From positions 1-64,000 of the forward strand of contig JASJCQ010000002.1 in NCBI GenBank assembly GCA_030065915.1: a stretch of DNA of 64,000 nt. The letters run 5' to 3'. A program made the position numbers and the translations under genes. Under the pieces are notes generated by a model, which worked only from the letters and a program-made list of their open reading frames with translations, was not told the DNA's origin and did no database searches. Shown piece after piece: positions 1-6,999 of this stretch. The DNA is from Woeseiaceae bacterium (lineage in GTDB: Bacteria > Pseudomonadota > Gammaproteobacteria > Steroidobacterales > Woeseiaceae). Each line of letters opens with the position of its first letter. Position 1 is the first letter of the stretch.

Positions 1-405
1 TTTGACCTGGCAATTGACGGGCTCTGGCATCAGCTTGGAATAACGCAGGACTATATCCGCGATCGCAGGCTGTCGACATTCGCCGTCGAATCGCACATCG
101 AATACCTGCGCGAGCTGCGCGCGGCAGAGCCGATAGTCATCACGACGCAGCTACTCGCATACGATCAGAAGCGGATACACCAGTTCTTGCGTATGTACCA
201 CGCCGAAGACGGCTTCCTTGCGGCGACCTCGGAGTGGATGAACCTGCACGTCGATCTCAGTACCCGTCGCGTATCGAACTGGCCCGACGATGTGCTAAAC
301 AGAATAGAGACAGTCTTCAAGAAACAGCAGAGCAAAGACTTGCCGGACCGGGCCGGACGACGTATCGGTATCAGGACGCCGCTTGCGGCTGTCTACACGC
401 GTTAG
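1..405 (+). CDS. thioesterase-family (hot-dog fold) protein, 3' part
   Basis: The open frame enters from the left edge, so the N-terminus is missing; 134 residues are visible. The segment resembles the C-terminal part of 4-hydroxybenzoyl-CoA thioesterase-like proteins: strands around FAVESHIEYLREL and the following hydrophilic strand, then a predicted helix and the MYHAEDGFLAATSEWM strand with the usual 'A..E' pattern. Such enzymes hydrolyse acyl-CoA thioesters in the cytoplasm. Members of this branch occur in carnitine/betainyl-CoA operons, but nothing here fixes the substrate. It ends 16 bases before glpK in the same direction, so the two may be cotranscribed. The family call is an inference from a partial sequence. 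Confidence 0.6.
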   Translation, partial: FDLAIDGLWHQLGITQDYIRDRRLSTFAVESHIEYLRELRAAEPIVITTQLLAYDQKRIHQFLRMYHAEDGFLAATSEWMNLHVDLSTRRVSNWPDDVLNRIETVFKKQQSKDLPDRAGRRIGIRTPLAAVYTR

Positions 406-421
406 AGATAAGGATGAACCT

Positions 422-1906
422 ATGAGCGCATACATTCTCGCCATCGACCAGGGCACCAGCAGCAGCCGAACGGTTATTTTCGACAGTGACCTGAGCCCGG
501 TCGCCAGCGCGCAGCAGGAATTCGAGCAGTTCTATCCGTCGCCCGGATGGGTCGAGCACGACCCCGAGGAAATATGGTCCTCCGTACGATCCGTCAGTGG
601 CGACGCGATGCAGAAGGCCGGCATTGGCGCAGGCGATGTCGCCGCAATTGGTATCACCAATCAGCGAGAGACCACGCTCGTCTGGCGCCGGGATACCGGT
701 GCCTGCATTCACAAGGCCATCGTCTGGCAAGACCGGCGGACGGCCGATCTGTGCGAGCGGTTGCGCGCTGACGGCCATGAGGCGGACGTTACTCGCCGCA
801 CGGGCCTCAAGCTGGATCCGTATTTCTCGGCCACGAAGGTCGCGTGGATACTCGACAACGTCGACGGCGCGCGTGAGCTGGCGGAGCAAGGGCAGCTGGC
901 GTTCGGCACGGTGGACTGTTTCCTGCTCTGGCGACTGACCGACGGCGCCGTGCACGCGACCGATATCAGCAACGCGTCTCGGACGCTGTTGTTCAACATC
1001 CACGACGAGTGCTGGGACGAGTCGCTGCTCGAGCTCTTCTCGATACCGATGTCGATGATGCCCGCGGTGCGCGACTGCGCGGACGACTTCGGTGAAACGC
1101 GCTCCGATCTGTTTGATGCGCCGATACCGATCAGCGGAATCGCGGGCGACCAGCAAGCGGCGTTGATCGGGCAGGCCGGGTTCGCGGAGGGCGTCACAAA
1201 GAGCACCTACGGCACCGGGTGTTTCGTCATTGCCAATACCGGTACCGAGGCCCGGCCGTCCCATAACCAGCTCCTGACAACCATCGCCAGTCGCATAGAC
1301 GGCAAGACAACCTACGGGCTCGAGGGCAGTGTGTTCGTCGCCGGGTCGGCGATCCAGTGGTTACGCGACGAACTTCAAATCGTCGACAACGCGCCCCAGA
1401 CGGAGCAGATCGCAGAGCAGACGGGGATCGTCGACGACGTGGTTGTCGTGCCGGCGTTCGCCGGGCTCGGTGCGCCCTACTGGGATCCCCACGCGCGCGG
1501 CGCTGTGTACGGCCTGAGTCGCGGGAGCGGCAGGAACCAGCTGATTACCGCGACCTTGCAGGCCGTCGCCTACCAGACCCGGGACCTTGTCCGCGCTATG
1601 GCCGAGGACGGCGTCATGCCCAAGGTCATTCGCGTGGACGGTGGCATGGTTGCGAACAACTGGTTCCTGCAGTTCCTCGCTGACATCCTGGATATCCCGG
1701 TGGAACGTCCAACGAACGTCGAGTCGACGGTGCTCGGCGCCGCCTGTCTCGCCGCTTATCGCTCGGGACTCGTCAAACGTATGGAGGACCTTGAGGCGCT
1801 GTGGCAGCGGGATCGTCTCTTTGAGCCCGATATGGACGATCAGCGTCGGCAGGCGCTGCTGGCGGGCTGGGATGACGCGGTTCGCCGGACGAGCAGCACC
1901 ACCTGA
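422..1906 (+). CDS. glpK: glycerol kinase
   Basis: Phosphorylates glycerol to glycerol 3-phosphate with ATP in the cytoplasm. The 494-residue length is normal for GlpK. FGGY-family landmarks are in order: the N-terminal phosphate-binding loop DQGTSSSR (residues 9-16), NQRET, WQDRRT, LDPYFSATK, the catalytic-Asp segment GIAGDQQAAL, the KSTYGTGCF loop, and VDGGMVANNWFLQF near the C-terminus. An earlier in-frame ATG exists at 383, but it lies inside the upstream gene; the ATG at 422 has an AAGGA ribosome site 9 bases ahead and gives the normal family N-terminus. No glpF or glpD is next to it; the neighbour is a thioesterase gene, so it is not in a classical glp operon. Confidence 0.96.
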   Translation: MSAYILAIDQGTSSSRTVIFDSDLSPVASAQQEFEQFYPSPGWVEHDPEEIWSSVRSVSGDAMQKAGIGAGDVAAIGITNQRETTLVWRRDTGACIHKAIVWQDRRTADLCERLRADGHEADVTRRTGLKLDPYFSATKVAWILDNVDGARELAEQGQLAFGTVDCFLLWRLTDGAVHATDISNASRTLLFNIHDECWDESLLELFSIPMSMMPAVRDCADDFGETRSDLFDAPIPISGIAGDQQAALIGQAGFAEGVTKSTYGTGCFVIANTGTEARPSHNQLLTTIASRIDGKTTYGLEGSVFVAGSAIQWLRDELQIVDNAPQTEQIAEQTGIVDDVVVVPAFAGLGAPYWDPHARGAVYGLSRGSGRNQLITATLQAVAYQTRDLVRAMAEDGVMPKVIRVDGGMVANNWFLQFLADILDIPVERPTNVESTVLGAACLAAYRSGLVKRMEDLEALWQRDRLFEPDMDDQRRQALLAGWDDAVRRTSSTT

Positions 1907-2207
1907 CATCCGGCCACGCGAGCGGACGCTCCGGGACGCGATTGCTGGAAACAGAGGTTGATTCAAGCTTCGGCCGCGCCGACAGCCTGTGTTTCTCGTC
2001 CCACGGGCTGAGCCCGTGCCGCGCCGACGCAGTTCGAATGGCTTGCCGAGGTATCCAGTGATTCATTGCCTGATCTTCGTTCTGGGCACGGCCGAAATTG
2101 TTGTCGAGACTCGTTAAGAAAATCGGAAGATCCGATGACAGTTTTGTTTTACTTGACTGACTGAGTCGTCCGCACAATCATGCGTCGCTGCCGCAAACAA
2201 AGCTGGG
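1907..2207. other. intergenic region between glpK and the kinase cluster
   Basis: About 300 bases with no convincing gene. It contains a short perfect hairpin (CACGGGC stem at 2002-2008, TGA loop, GCCCGTG at 2012-2018) without a T-tract, which could be a weak or factor-dependent terminator for glpK. AT content rises toward the right end, where a sigma-70-like promoter is listed separately. A stretch near 2030 resembles a tRNA T-arm but no cloverleaf can be built. Confidence 0.5.
2153..2181 (+). promoter_or_regulatory. putative sigma-70 promoter of the kinase/vWA cluster
   Basis: TTGACT (2153-2158, 5/6 match to the -35 consensus) and AATCAT (2176-2181, 4/6 to the -10) are separated by exactly 17 bases. 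A start near 2188 would leave a short leader before the TTG start at 2208. Seen by eye only; no start-site data. Confidence 0.4.
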
Positions 2208-3491
2208 TTGCCGACATTGCTACGAGCCAGGCAAAGACTGGACAAATACAAGATCGAGGGGCGCATCGCCTCCGGCCCGCTGGCGGATGTCTACCGTGCC
2301 TACGACTCTATTCACAGGCAACGCGTCGCACTCAAGATTCCCCGCGCCGGCGATCTGGTCAGCGACGAAGAATTCATGCACGAGGTCAAGGTGGCCGTCA
2401 AACTCCGGCACCCGAACATCTTGTCTGTTATCAACGCGAGCTATATCGACGACAATTTCGTCATTGCCATGGAACTCGGTCTCGAATCTCTCGGCGACCG
2501 GATCGAACGGCGAATGTCGACCGCGAGGGCGATGGACCTGTCCGGCCAGGCGCTGGCGGCGGTGGCTTTTGCGCATGAACAGAAGATTATCCATTGCGAC
2601 ATCAAGCCGGAAAATTTCATTCTCTTCGACAACAACCGGCTGAAGCTGACCGACTTCGGCTTCGCCAAGTTGAGTCTTCGTACGATCAAGGCATCCGGGT
2701 CGGGCACGATCGACTACATTGCGCCCGAGCAGGCGATGGGCCGCCCGATGTTCCAGTCCGACGTATTCTCGCTCGGGCTCGTCATCTACCGATTGCTGTC
2801 CGGCAAGCTGCCCGAGTGGCCGTTCGAATGGCCACTCGAGGGTTTCGATCGGCTCCGGACTCGTGTTCGGCCCGAAATGATCGACATTCTGAAGAAGGCC
2901 ATCCAGCTCGATCCGAAGGATCGTTTCCGCGATGCAATGCAAATGCATGCTGCGTTCGACAGCCTGCAGCTGCAGGCGAGACGGCAAAAGGCGGCTTCCT
3001 CCGGGAAATCGGCCGGCAGCTCGAGGCCCGAGTCGGCCTGGCGGGATTTCCAGACGGAATTCAAGCAGCAACTGCAGACCCGGCACCGCTGTCGTCGCTG
3101 CGAAGGACCGGTCTCCGAGAGCATGCAAGCCTGTCCCTGGTGCGGCATCGACAGCCCGACGCAAGGCACGACGTCCGATTTCGCGTCGAGCTGTCCCCGC
3201 TGTGAACGTGGCGTCAAGAACGACTGGGACTACTGTTCGTGGTGTTACGGCCCGGGATTCGAGCCCGAAACGTCGCGCCGGTACCCGGACAAGCGCTACA
3301 CGGCAAAGTGCGAAAACCCGGACTGCGGCGGCCTTCTGATGCCTTTTATGCGGTACTGTCCGTGGTGCAGGAGAAAGGTGAAGCACAAATGGAAGCTGAA
3401 GCGGACAAGAGACAAATGCACGGCCTGCGGCTGGGGCGTCAGTCGCAAATACTGGAAATTCTGCGCCTGGTGCCGGGAACCGTTGCGCTAG
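2208..3491 (+). CDS. Ser/Thr protein kinase with four C-terminal zinc ribbons
   Basis: Cytoplasmic Hanks-type kinase domain over residues about 14-265: degenerate glycine loop IASGPLADV (20-28), ATP lysine K43 in VALK, catalytic loop HCDIKPEN (129-136), D149-F150-G151 and an APEQ-type activation segment end. The HRD arginine is cysteine, so this is a non-RD kinase, probably not activated by activation-loop phosphorylation. Residues 295-422 hold four Cys4 zinc-ribbon modules (pairs C295/C298 with C309/C312, C329/C332 with C343/C346, C368/C373 with C384/C387, C404/C407 with C419/C422), each ending in a C-x-W-C motif. No membrane segment. The start is a TTG placed 20 bases after the predicted transcription start; no ATG is available in frame. 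It opens a one-direction cluster and is followed 26 bases later by a PP2C phosphatase, the expected antagonist. Confidence 0.88.
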   Translation: MPTLLRARQRLDKYKIEGRIASGPLADVYRAYDSIHRQRVALKIPRAGDLVSDEEFMHEVKVAVKLRHPNILSVINASYIDDNFVIAMELGLESLGDRIERRMSTARAMDLSGQALAAVAFAHEQKIIHCDIKPENFILFDNNRLKLTDFGFAKLSLRTIKASGSGTIDYIAPEQAMGRPMFQSDVFSLGLVIYRLLSGKLPEWPFEWPLEGFDRLRTRVRPEMIDILKKAIQLDPKDRFRDAMQMHAAFDSLQLQARRQKAASSGKSAGSSRPESAWRDFQTEFKQQLQTRHRCRRCEGPVSESMQACPWCGIDSPTQGTTSDFASSCPRCERGVKNDWDYCSWCYGPGFEPETSRRYPDKRYTAKCENPDCGGLLMPFMRYCPWCRRKVKHKWKLKRTRDKCTACGWGVSRKYWKFCAWCREPLR

Positions 3492-3517
3492 CGTGACGTT
3501 TCACGACGTCGTGTCCC

Positions 3518-4339
3518 ATGCCATCTAACCCCAGCATCCTGATGGAAACCGAGACCGCGGAGACGCGTCGCTTCGACATGGCAGGTGGCGATATCGTCGC
3601 GTACACGGCCCGCGCGCCTGACAAACTCACCGTCAACGAGGATACCGTCGGCGTATTGCGAGTCGGGGAAGATTCAGCGGTGCTGGCCCTGGCGGACGGC
3701 GCCGGCGGCATGCCGGCTGGCAAGAAAGCCTCCCAGACGGCCGTGGAGACGTTCCTGTATTCCGTCGCCAATAGCGAAGAAGAAACGCTGTTAGGCGCGG
3801 TCATGCGATCGATCGAGAAGGCGAACCAGGCGGTCCTGAGCATGCTCAACGGCTCGGCAACGACGCTGACCATCGTCACAATCGAGGACAATCGGATCCG
3901 TGCTTTCCAGGTCGGGGATTCCGAAGCGCTGGTGACCGGTCAGCGCGGCAAGCTGAAGCTGTATACGATTCCGCATTCCCCGACCGGCCTCGCCGTCGAA
4001 GCGGGCTACCTCGATGAGGAAGTCGCGCTGTATCACCCTGACAGGCACCTGGTGTCGAATTTCGTTGGCTCTGTCGATATGACGATAGACGTCGGTGGCG
4101 AGCTGAAACTCAGTCCGCTCGATACGTTACTGATCGCCAGTGATGGCCTGACAGACAACCTGTTCCGGAACGAGGTGATTGACCTCGTGAGGACCGGACC
4201 GCTGGACACCGCGCTCGAACGCCTGACAGCGGTGGCGCAGGGTCGGATGCGGGACGCCGCAACGGGTTTGCCCAGCAAGCCGGATGACCTGTCAATAATC
4301 CTTTTTCGCAAGCACAAAAAGGACAGCAAACGAACCTGA
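3518..4339 (+). CDS. PP2C-family protein phosphatase
   Basis: Metal-dependent Ser/Thr phosphatase, predicted soluble, 273 residues. The PP2C metal-binding motifs are present: N40-E41-D42, the A59-D60-G61-A62-G63-G64 loop, the QVGDSEA strand, ASDGLTDN (D209, D213) and the terminal DDLSIILF. The usual fourth motif is therefore intact and the enzyme should be active. It sits between the zinc-ribbon kinase and the Gly/Ser-repeat lipoprotein. Kinase plus PP2C plus vWA and FHA partners recalls the PpkA-PppA-Fha control module of type VI secretion and the TerY-phosphorylation triad, but no T6SS or Ter structural gene is in the window. A second ATG at 3542 is a possible alternative start. Confidence 0.92.
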   Translation: MPSNPSILMETETAETRRFDMAGGDIVAYTARAPDKLTVNEDTVGVLRVGEDSAVLALADGAGGMPAGKKASQTAVETFLYSVANSEEETLLGAVMRSIEKANQAVLSMLNGSATTLTIVTIEDNRIRAFQVGDSEALVTGQRGKLKLYTIPHSPTGLAVEAGYLDEEVALYHPDRHLVSNFVGSVDMTIDVGGELKLSPLDTLLIASDGLTDNLFRNEVIDLVRTGPLDTALERLTAVAQGRMRDAATGLPSKPDDLSIILFRKHKKDSKRT

Positions 4340-4546
4340 ACGGTTGTTCATCGTTGCAACGCATTGTTACGTGATTGCTATTGATCGAGCATCGGCCTCG
4401 GTTTATGGTCAAGTGAGGTCAACCAGAGGACCGGGTGGGCCGTTTTACGTTAAATCAACGGAACTGATTGATTCTTAGCAGACTCCAAGAGGTTACGTCG
4501 ACTAACGCTCGCCGGCTCGGTCCGGCGCCCTCAGAGGCACGCAATC

Positions 4547-5734
4547 ATGACAGACACGAACAAGCACGTCGGAAAACTACCCGCGCTTGCGAGTACCCTG
4601 GTTTTCGCCGCGTTATTTGCGGCAGGCTGCAAAACGACCCCGGTCATCACGCCACCCGGCGGAGGCGGCATGAGCCCGCCATCCGGTGGTTTACCCACCC
4701 CGCCATCGCCCAGCGGCGGCGGCTCGTCCGGCGGTTCGCAGAGCCCGCCCAGTGGTGGTTCCAGCGGCGGTTCCAGCCCACCGAGCGGGGGATCCAGTGG
4801 AGGTTCCAGCGGCGGTTCGTCAGGCGGATCCAGCGGAGGCTCATCGGGAGGGTCGAGCGGCGGCATGTCCGGTGGTTCGAGCGGCGGCTCCAGTGGGGGT
4901 TCCAGCGGCGGCAGTTCCGGCTCTTCGTCAGGTGGTTCGAGCGGTGGCTCGAGTGGCGGCGTCGGCCAGTTCCCGCAGGTCGGATTACCTGACGGTTTCC
5001 CGATGCCTGGAGGCGGCGGTGCCGGCGAAGGCGGTGACGGCGAGTCTGGAGAAGGCGATGCCGACGGTGACGCCGATGGAGACGGCGACAGCAAGAGTGA
5101 TTGTGGCGACACCGGTGTGCTGCCCGGTGGCGTCGGCGGCATGGGCCAGGCCGGAGAATGTCTCGGCGGCGGTGGCGGCAGTGCCGACAGCGATGCCGAA
5201 GCGTCGGCCAGCGGCGAAGGCGGCGGTTCCGGTGCCGACGGTGGAGAATCGGGCGGTGAAGGCTCCGGCGGCGGTACGCTGGGTACCGGCGGTGCTGGCG
5301 GCGTCGGAGAGTTCCCGGGTGAATCGGACGCGGAACGCGCAGAGCGCCTCGGCCGTGAACTGGAAGAATCCATCGGCGGCTTTGACGAAGTGCTGATGGA
5401 AGAACAACGCGAGGTCACGTCGGTTGGCCGAAACACCGAAGGTTTCGGCGGTGGCGGTGAAGGCGGCTCGGGTGCCGGCGGCATCAGCCTCGGTGAGCAA
5501 GGTGGCGGTGCCGGTGGTTCGGTGGCGGTTGCCAACCCCCCGCAGGCGCCGCGAGAGGCGTCCACAGCCGGCATGACACAAGAGGAAATACGTGAACGTA
5601 CTCCTGAAGATATCCCGATCATTATTGATGACGATATCGTCGCGAGGCAGCTTCGCGAAGTGGCGCTTGCTGAAGAGGATCCTGAGCTGCGAGAGCGGCT
5701 TTGGGAAGAGTATAGGAAGTATAAAGGTCTGTAG
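4547..5734 (+). CDS. Gly/Ser-repeat lipoprotein
   Basis: A 395-residue protein with a lipoprotein signal peptide (hydrophobic residues 12-26, lipobox A-A-G-C28). Residues about 34-140 are a low-complexity run of GGSS units with some PPSGG, followed by a Gly/Asp/Glu-rich middle (140-300) and a more ordinary charged C-terminus (300-395) rich in Glu/Arg. The repeat region looks like a flexible extended tether from the membrane into the periplasm or beyond. No enzymatic domain is recognised. It follows the PP2C gene by 207 bases and is 8 bases ahead of another lipoprotein gene, suggesting they act together. Copy number of the GGSS unit is likely to vary between strains. Confidence 0.75.
   Translation: MTDTNKHVGKLPALASTLVFAALFAAGCKTTPVITPPGGGGMSPPSGGLPTPPSPSGGGSSGGSQSPPSGGSSGGSSPPSGGSSGGSSGGSSGGSSGGSSGGSSGGMSGGSSGGSSGGSSGGSSGSSSGGSSGGSSGGVGQFPQVGLPDGFPMPGGGGAGEGGDGESGEGDADGDADGDGDSKSDCGDTGVLPGGVGGMGQAGECLGGGGGSADSDAEASASGEGGGSGADGGESGGEGSGGGTLGTGGAGGVGEFPGESDAERAERLGRELEESIGGFDEVLMEEQREVTSVGRNTEGFGGGGEGGSGAGGISLGEQGGGAGGSVAVANPPQAPREASTAGMTQEEIRERTPEDIPIIIDDDIVARQLREVALAEEDPELRERLWEEYRKYKGL
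4749..4965. repeat. degenerate GGSS-coding repeats
   Basis: In-frame imperfect 12-base units encoding Gly-Gly-Ser-Ser, with synonymous variation (ggc/ggt/gga/ggg and tcc/tcg/tca/agc/agt) between copies. The variation at third positions argues for protein-level selection on an old repeat, not a fresh slippage expansion. It also generates a long spurious proline-rich frame on the opposite strand. Confidence 0.8.
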
Positions 5735-5742
5735 GAGGCAAC

Positions 5743-6984
5743 TTGCTTAGACGGTGCAAAGTTCTGGTCGCTGTTGGATGCATTTCCGTAAGCGCCGCAG
5801 GATGTAGTGTTAATGAAGTCATAAAGGCGGAAGAAACCGAGCTGCAGGTCGCCAGCAGCCCGGTCGAAGAGTCATTATTGCTGGATATCGGAATCGTCGA
5901 ATTCGACGCGGGCGTGCCCGACTCGAACGATCCGGAGGACTCTGGTGTCTACAGCGAGATTCGGAATGCCGAGGCCCGGTACATTCCCTATCACCTGAAA
6001 CAGACGCTGCAGGGTACCGGCCACTGGGGCGCCGTTCGCGTGATCCCGTCGCGTGAAGCTTTCACCGACATCACAGTCAGCGGGCAGATCGAGGAGTCCG
6101 ATGGCGAGTTCGTCAGCATCGATATCACTGTCGAAGATGCGAAGGGCGAGACCTGGTACACGCGCAAATACGAGACACAAACCGGTGTCTCTTCCTACTC
6201 ACCGAATCGTGACCGTCGCCAGGATCCGTACCAGAAGGTCTTTAACGACATCGCGAACGACATCTACGCATACGTGACTCAGATCGAACCCGGAGATGTG
6301 CAGCGCATCCGTCAGGTATCCGAGCTCAAGTTCTTCAAGGATATGTCGCCACTGGCGTATTCCGACTACCTCGAGACCAACGAGAACGGCATAACGTCCG
6401 TTGTCCGGCTACCGGCTGAGAACGACCCGGCCGTCGATCGTCTGAGGCAGATTCGGGAGCGTGACCGGCTCGTCGTCGATACGCTCAATGAGCACTACGC
6501 GAACTTCTACTACGGGATCGCGATTCCCTATCACGACTGGCGCAAGACCTCCCGTGAAGAATCGGTCAACTACCGGCAGGTCAAACGCTCGGCAACTCTG
6601 CAGACGTTGATGGGCGTTGCCGTGCTGGCAGGCTCCGTCGCTATGGATACGGATTCCTCCAGCAGTTCGAAACGAAGGATGCAGCGCAGCATCCAGCACA
6701 TTGGCATCAACCAGGGTGTCGAAACGATCTTTGCGGGCTTTACGCGCCGCAAAGAGGCCAAGATGCATGTTGAGGCGATCAAGGAGCTTTCCGAGTCCTT
6801 CGGCTCGGAAGCGGCACCGATGGTGATCGAGGTCCAGGGAGAACAGCGGCGTCTGACCGGAACCGCGGCATCACAGTACGAAGACTGGCGGCGGCTGCTT
6901 CGTAATATCTATGAAGCTGAGACCGGTTTTTCTGAATCCGTAGATGTGGGATCTCCGGCCCGTTCGTCCGATCCTGCAGGCTAA
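5743..6984 (+). CDS. hypothetical lipoprotein of the kinase/vWA cluster
   Basis: 413 residues; lipoprotein signal peptide with lipobox S-A-A-G-C21. The start is a TTG with an excellent AGGAGG site at 5733-5738. The mature part (residues 45-180) is a mixed alpha/beta region carrying GIVEFDAGVPDSND and a later strand set ending near a W-Y-T motif, then helical segments; residues about 286-300 (TLMGVAVLAGSVAM) are hydrophobic and could be a membrane-associated hairpin. I do not recognise the family. Its position directly after the Gly/Ser-repeat lipoprotein and before a membrane kinase suggests an envelope component of the same machine. Confidence 0.72.
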   Translation: MLRRCKVLVAVGCISVSAAGCSVNEVIKAEETELQVASSPVEESLLLDIGIVEFDAGVPDSNDPEDSGVYSEIRNAEARYIPYHLKQTLQGTGHWGAVRVIPSREAFTDITVSGQIEESDGEFVSIDITVEDAKGETWYTRKYETQTGVSSYSPNRDRRQDPYQKVFNDIANDIYAYVTQIEPGDVQRIRQVSELKFFKDMSPLAYSDYLETNENGITSVVRLPAENDPAVDRLRQIRERDRLVVDTLNEHYANFYYGIAIPYHDWRKTSREESVNYRQVKRSATLQTLMGVAVLAGSVAMDTDSSSSSKRRMQRSIQHIGINQGVETIFAGFTRRKEAKMHVEAIKELSESFGSEAAPMVIEVQGEQRRLTGTAASQYEDWRRLLRNIYEAETGFSESVDVGSPARSSDPAG

Positions 6985-6999
6985 GCCTGTCCAAAACCC

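Noticed and set aside
2015-2075. tRNA-like T-arm (TTCGAAT)
   Set aside because: No anticodon arm or acceptor stem could be formed around it.
2220-3386. Long minus-strand frame (388 residues) opposite the zinc-ribbon kinase
   Set aside because: No start signal or domain; the plus strand has an obvious kinase and zinc ribbons.
4660-4965. CRISPR-like periodicity
   Set aside because: The period is 12 bases, in frame and coding; no 25-40 base repeats with unique spacers.
4531-5622. Proline-rich 363-residue frame on the minus strand
   Set aside because: It is the antisense of the GGSS-coding repeats; the plus-strand frame has a lipoprotein signal and normal start.
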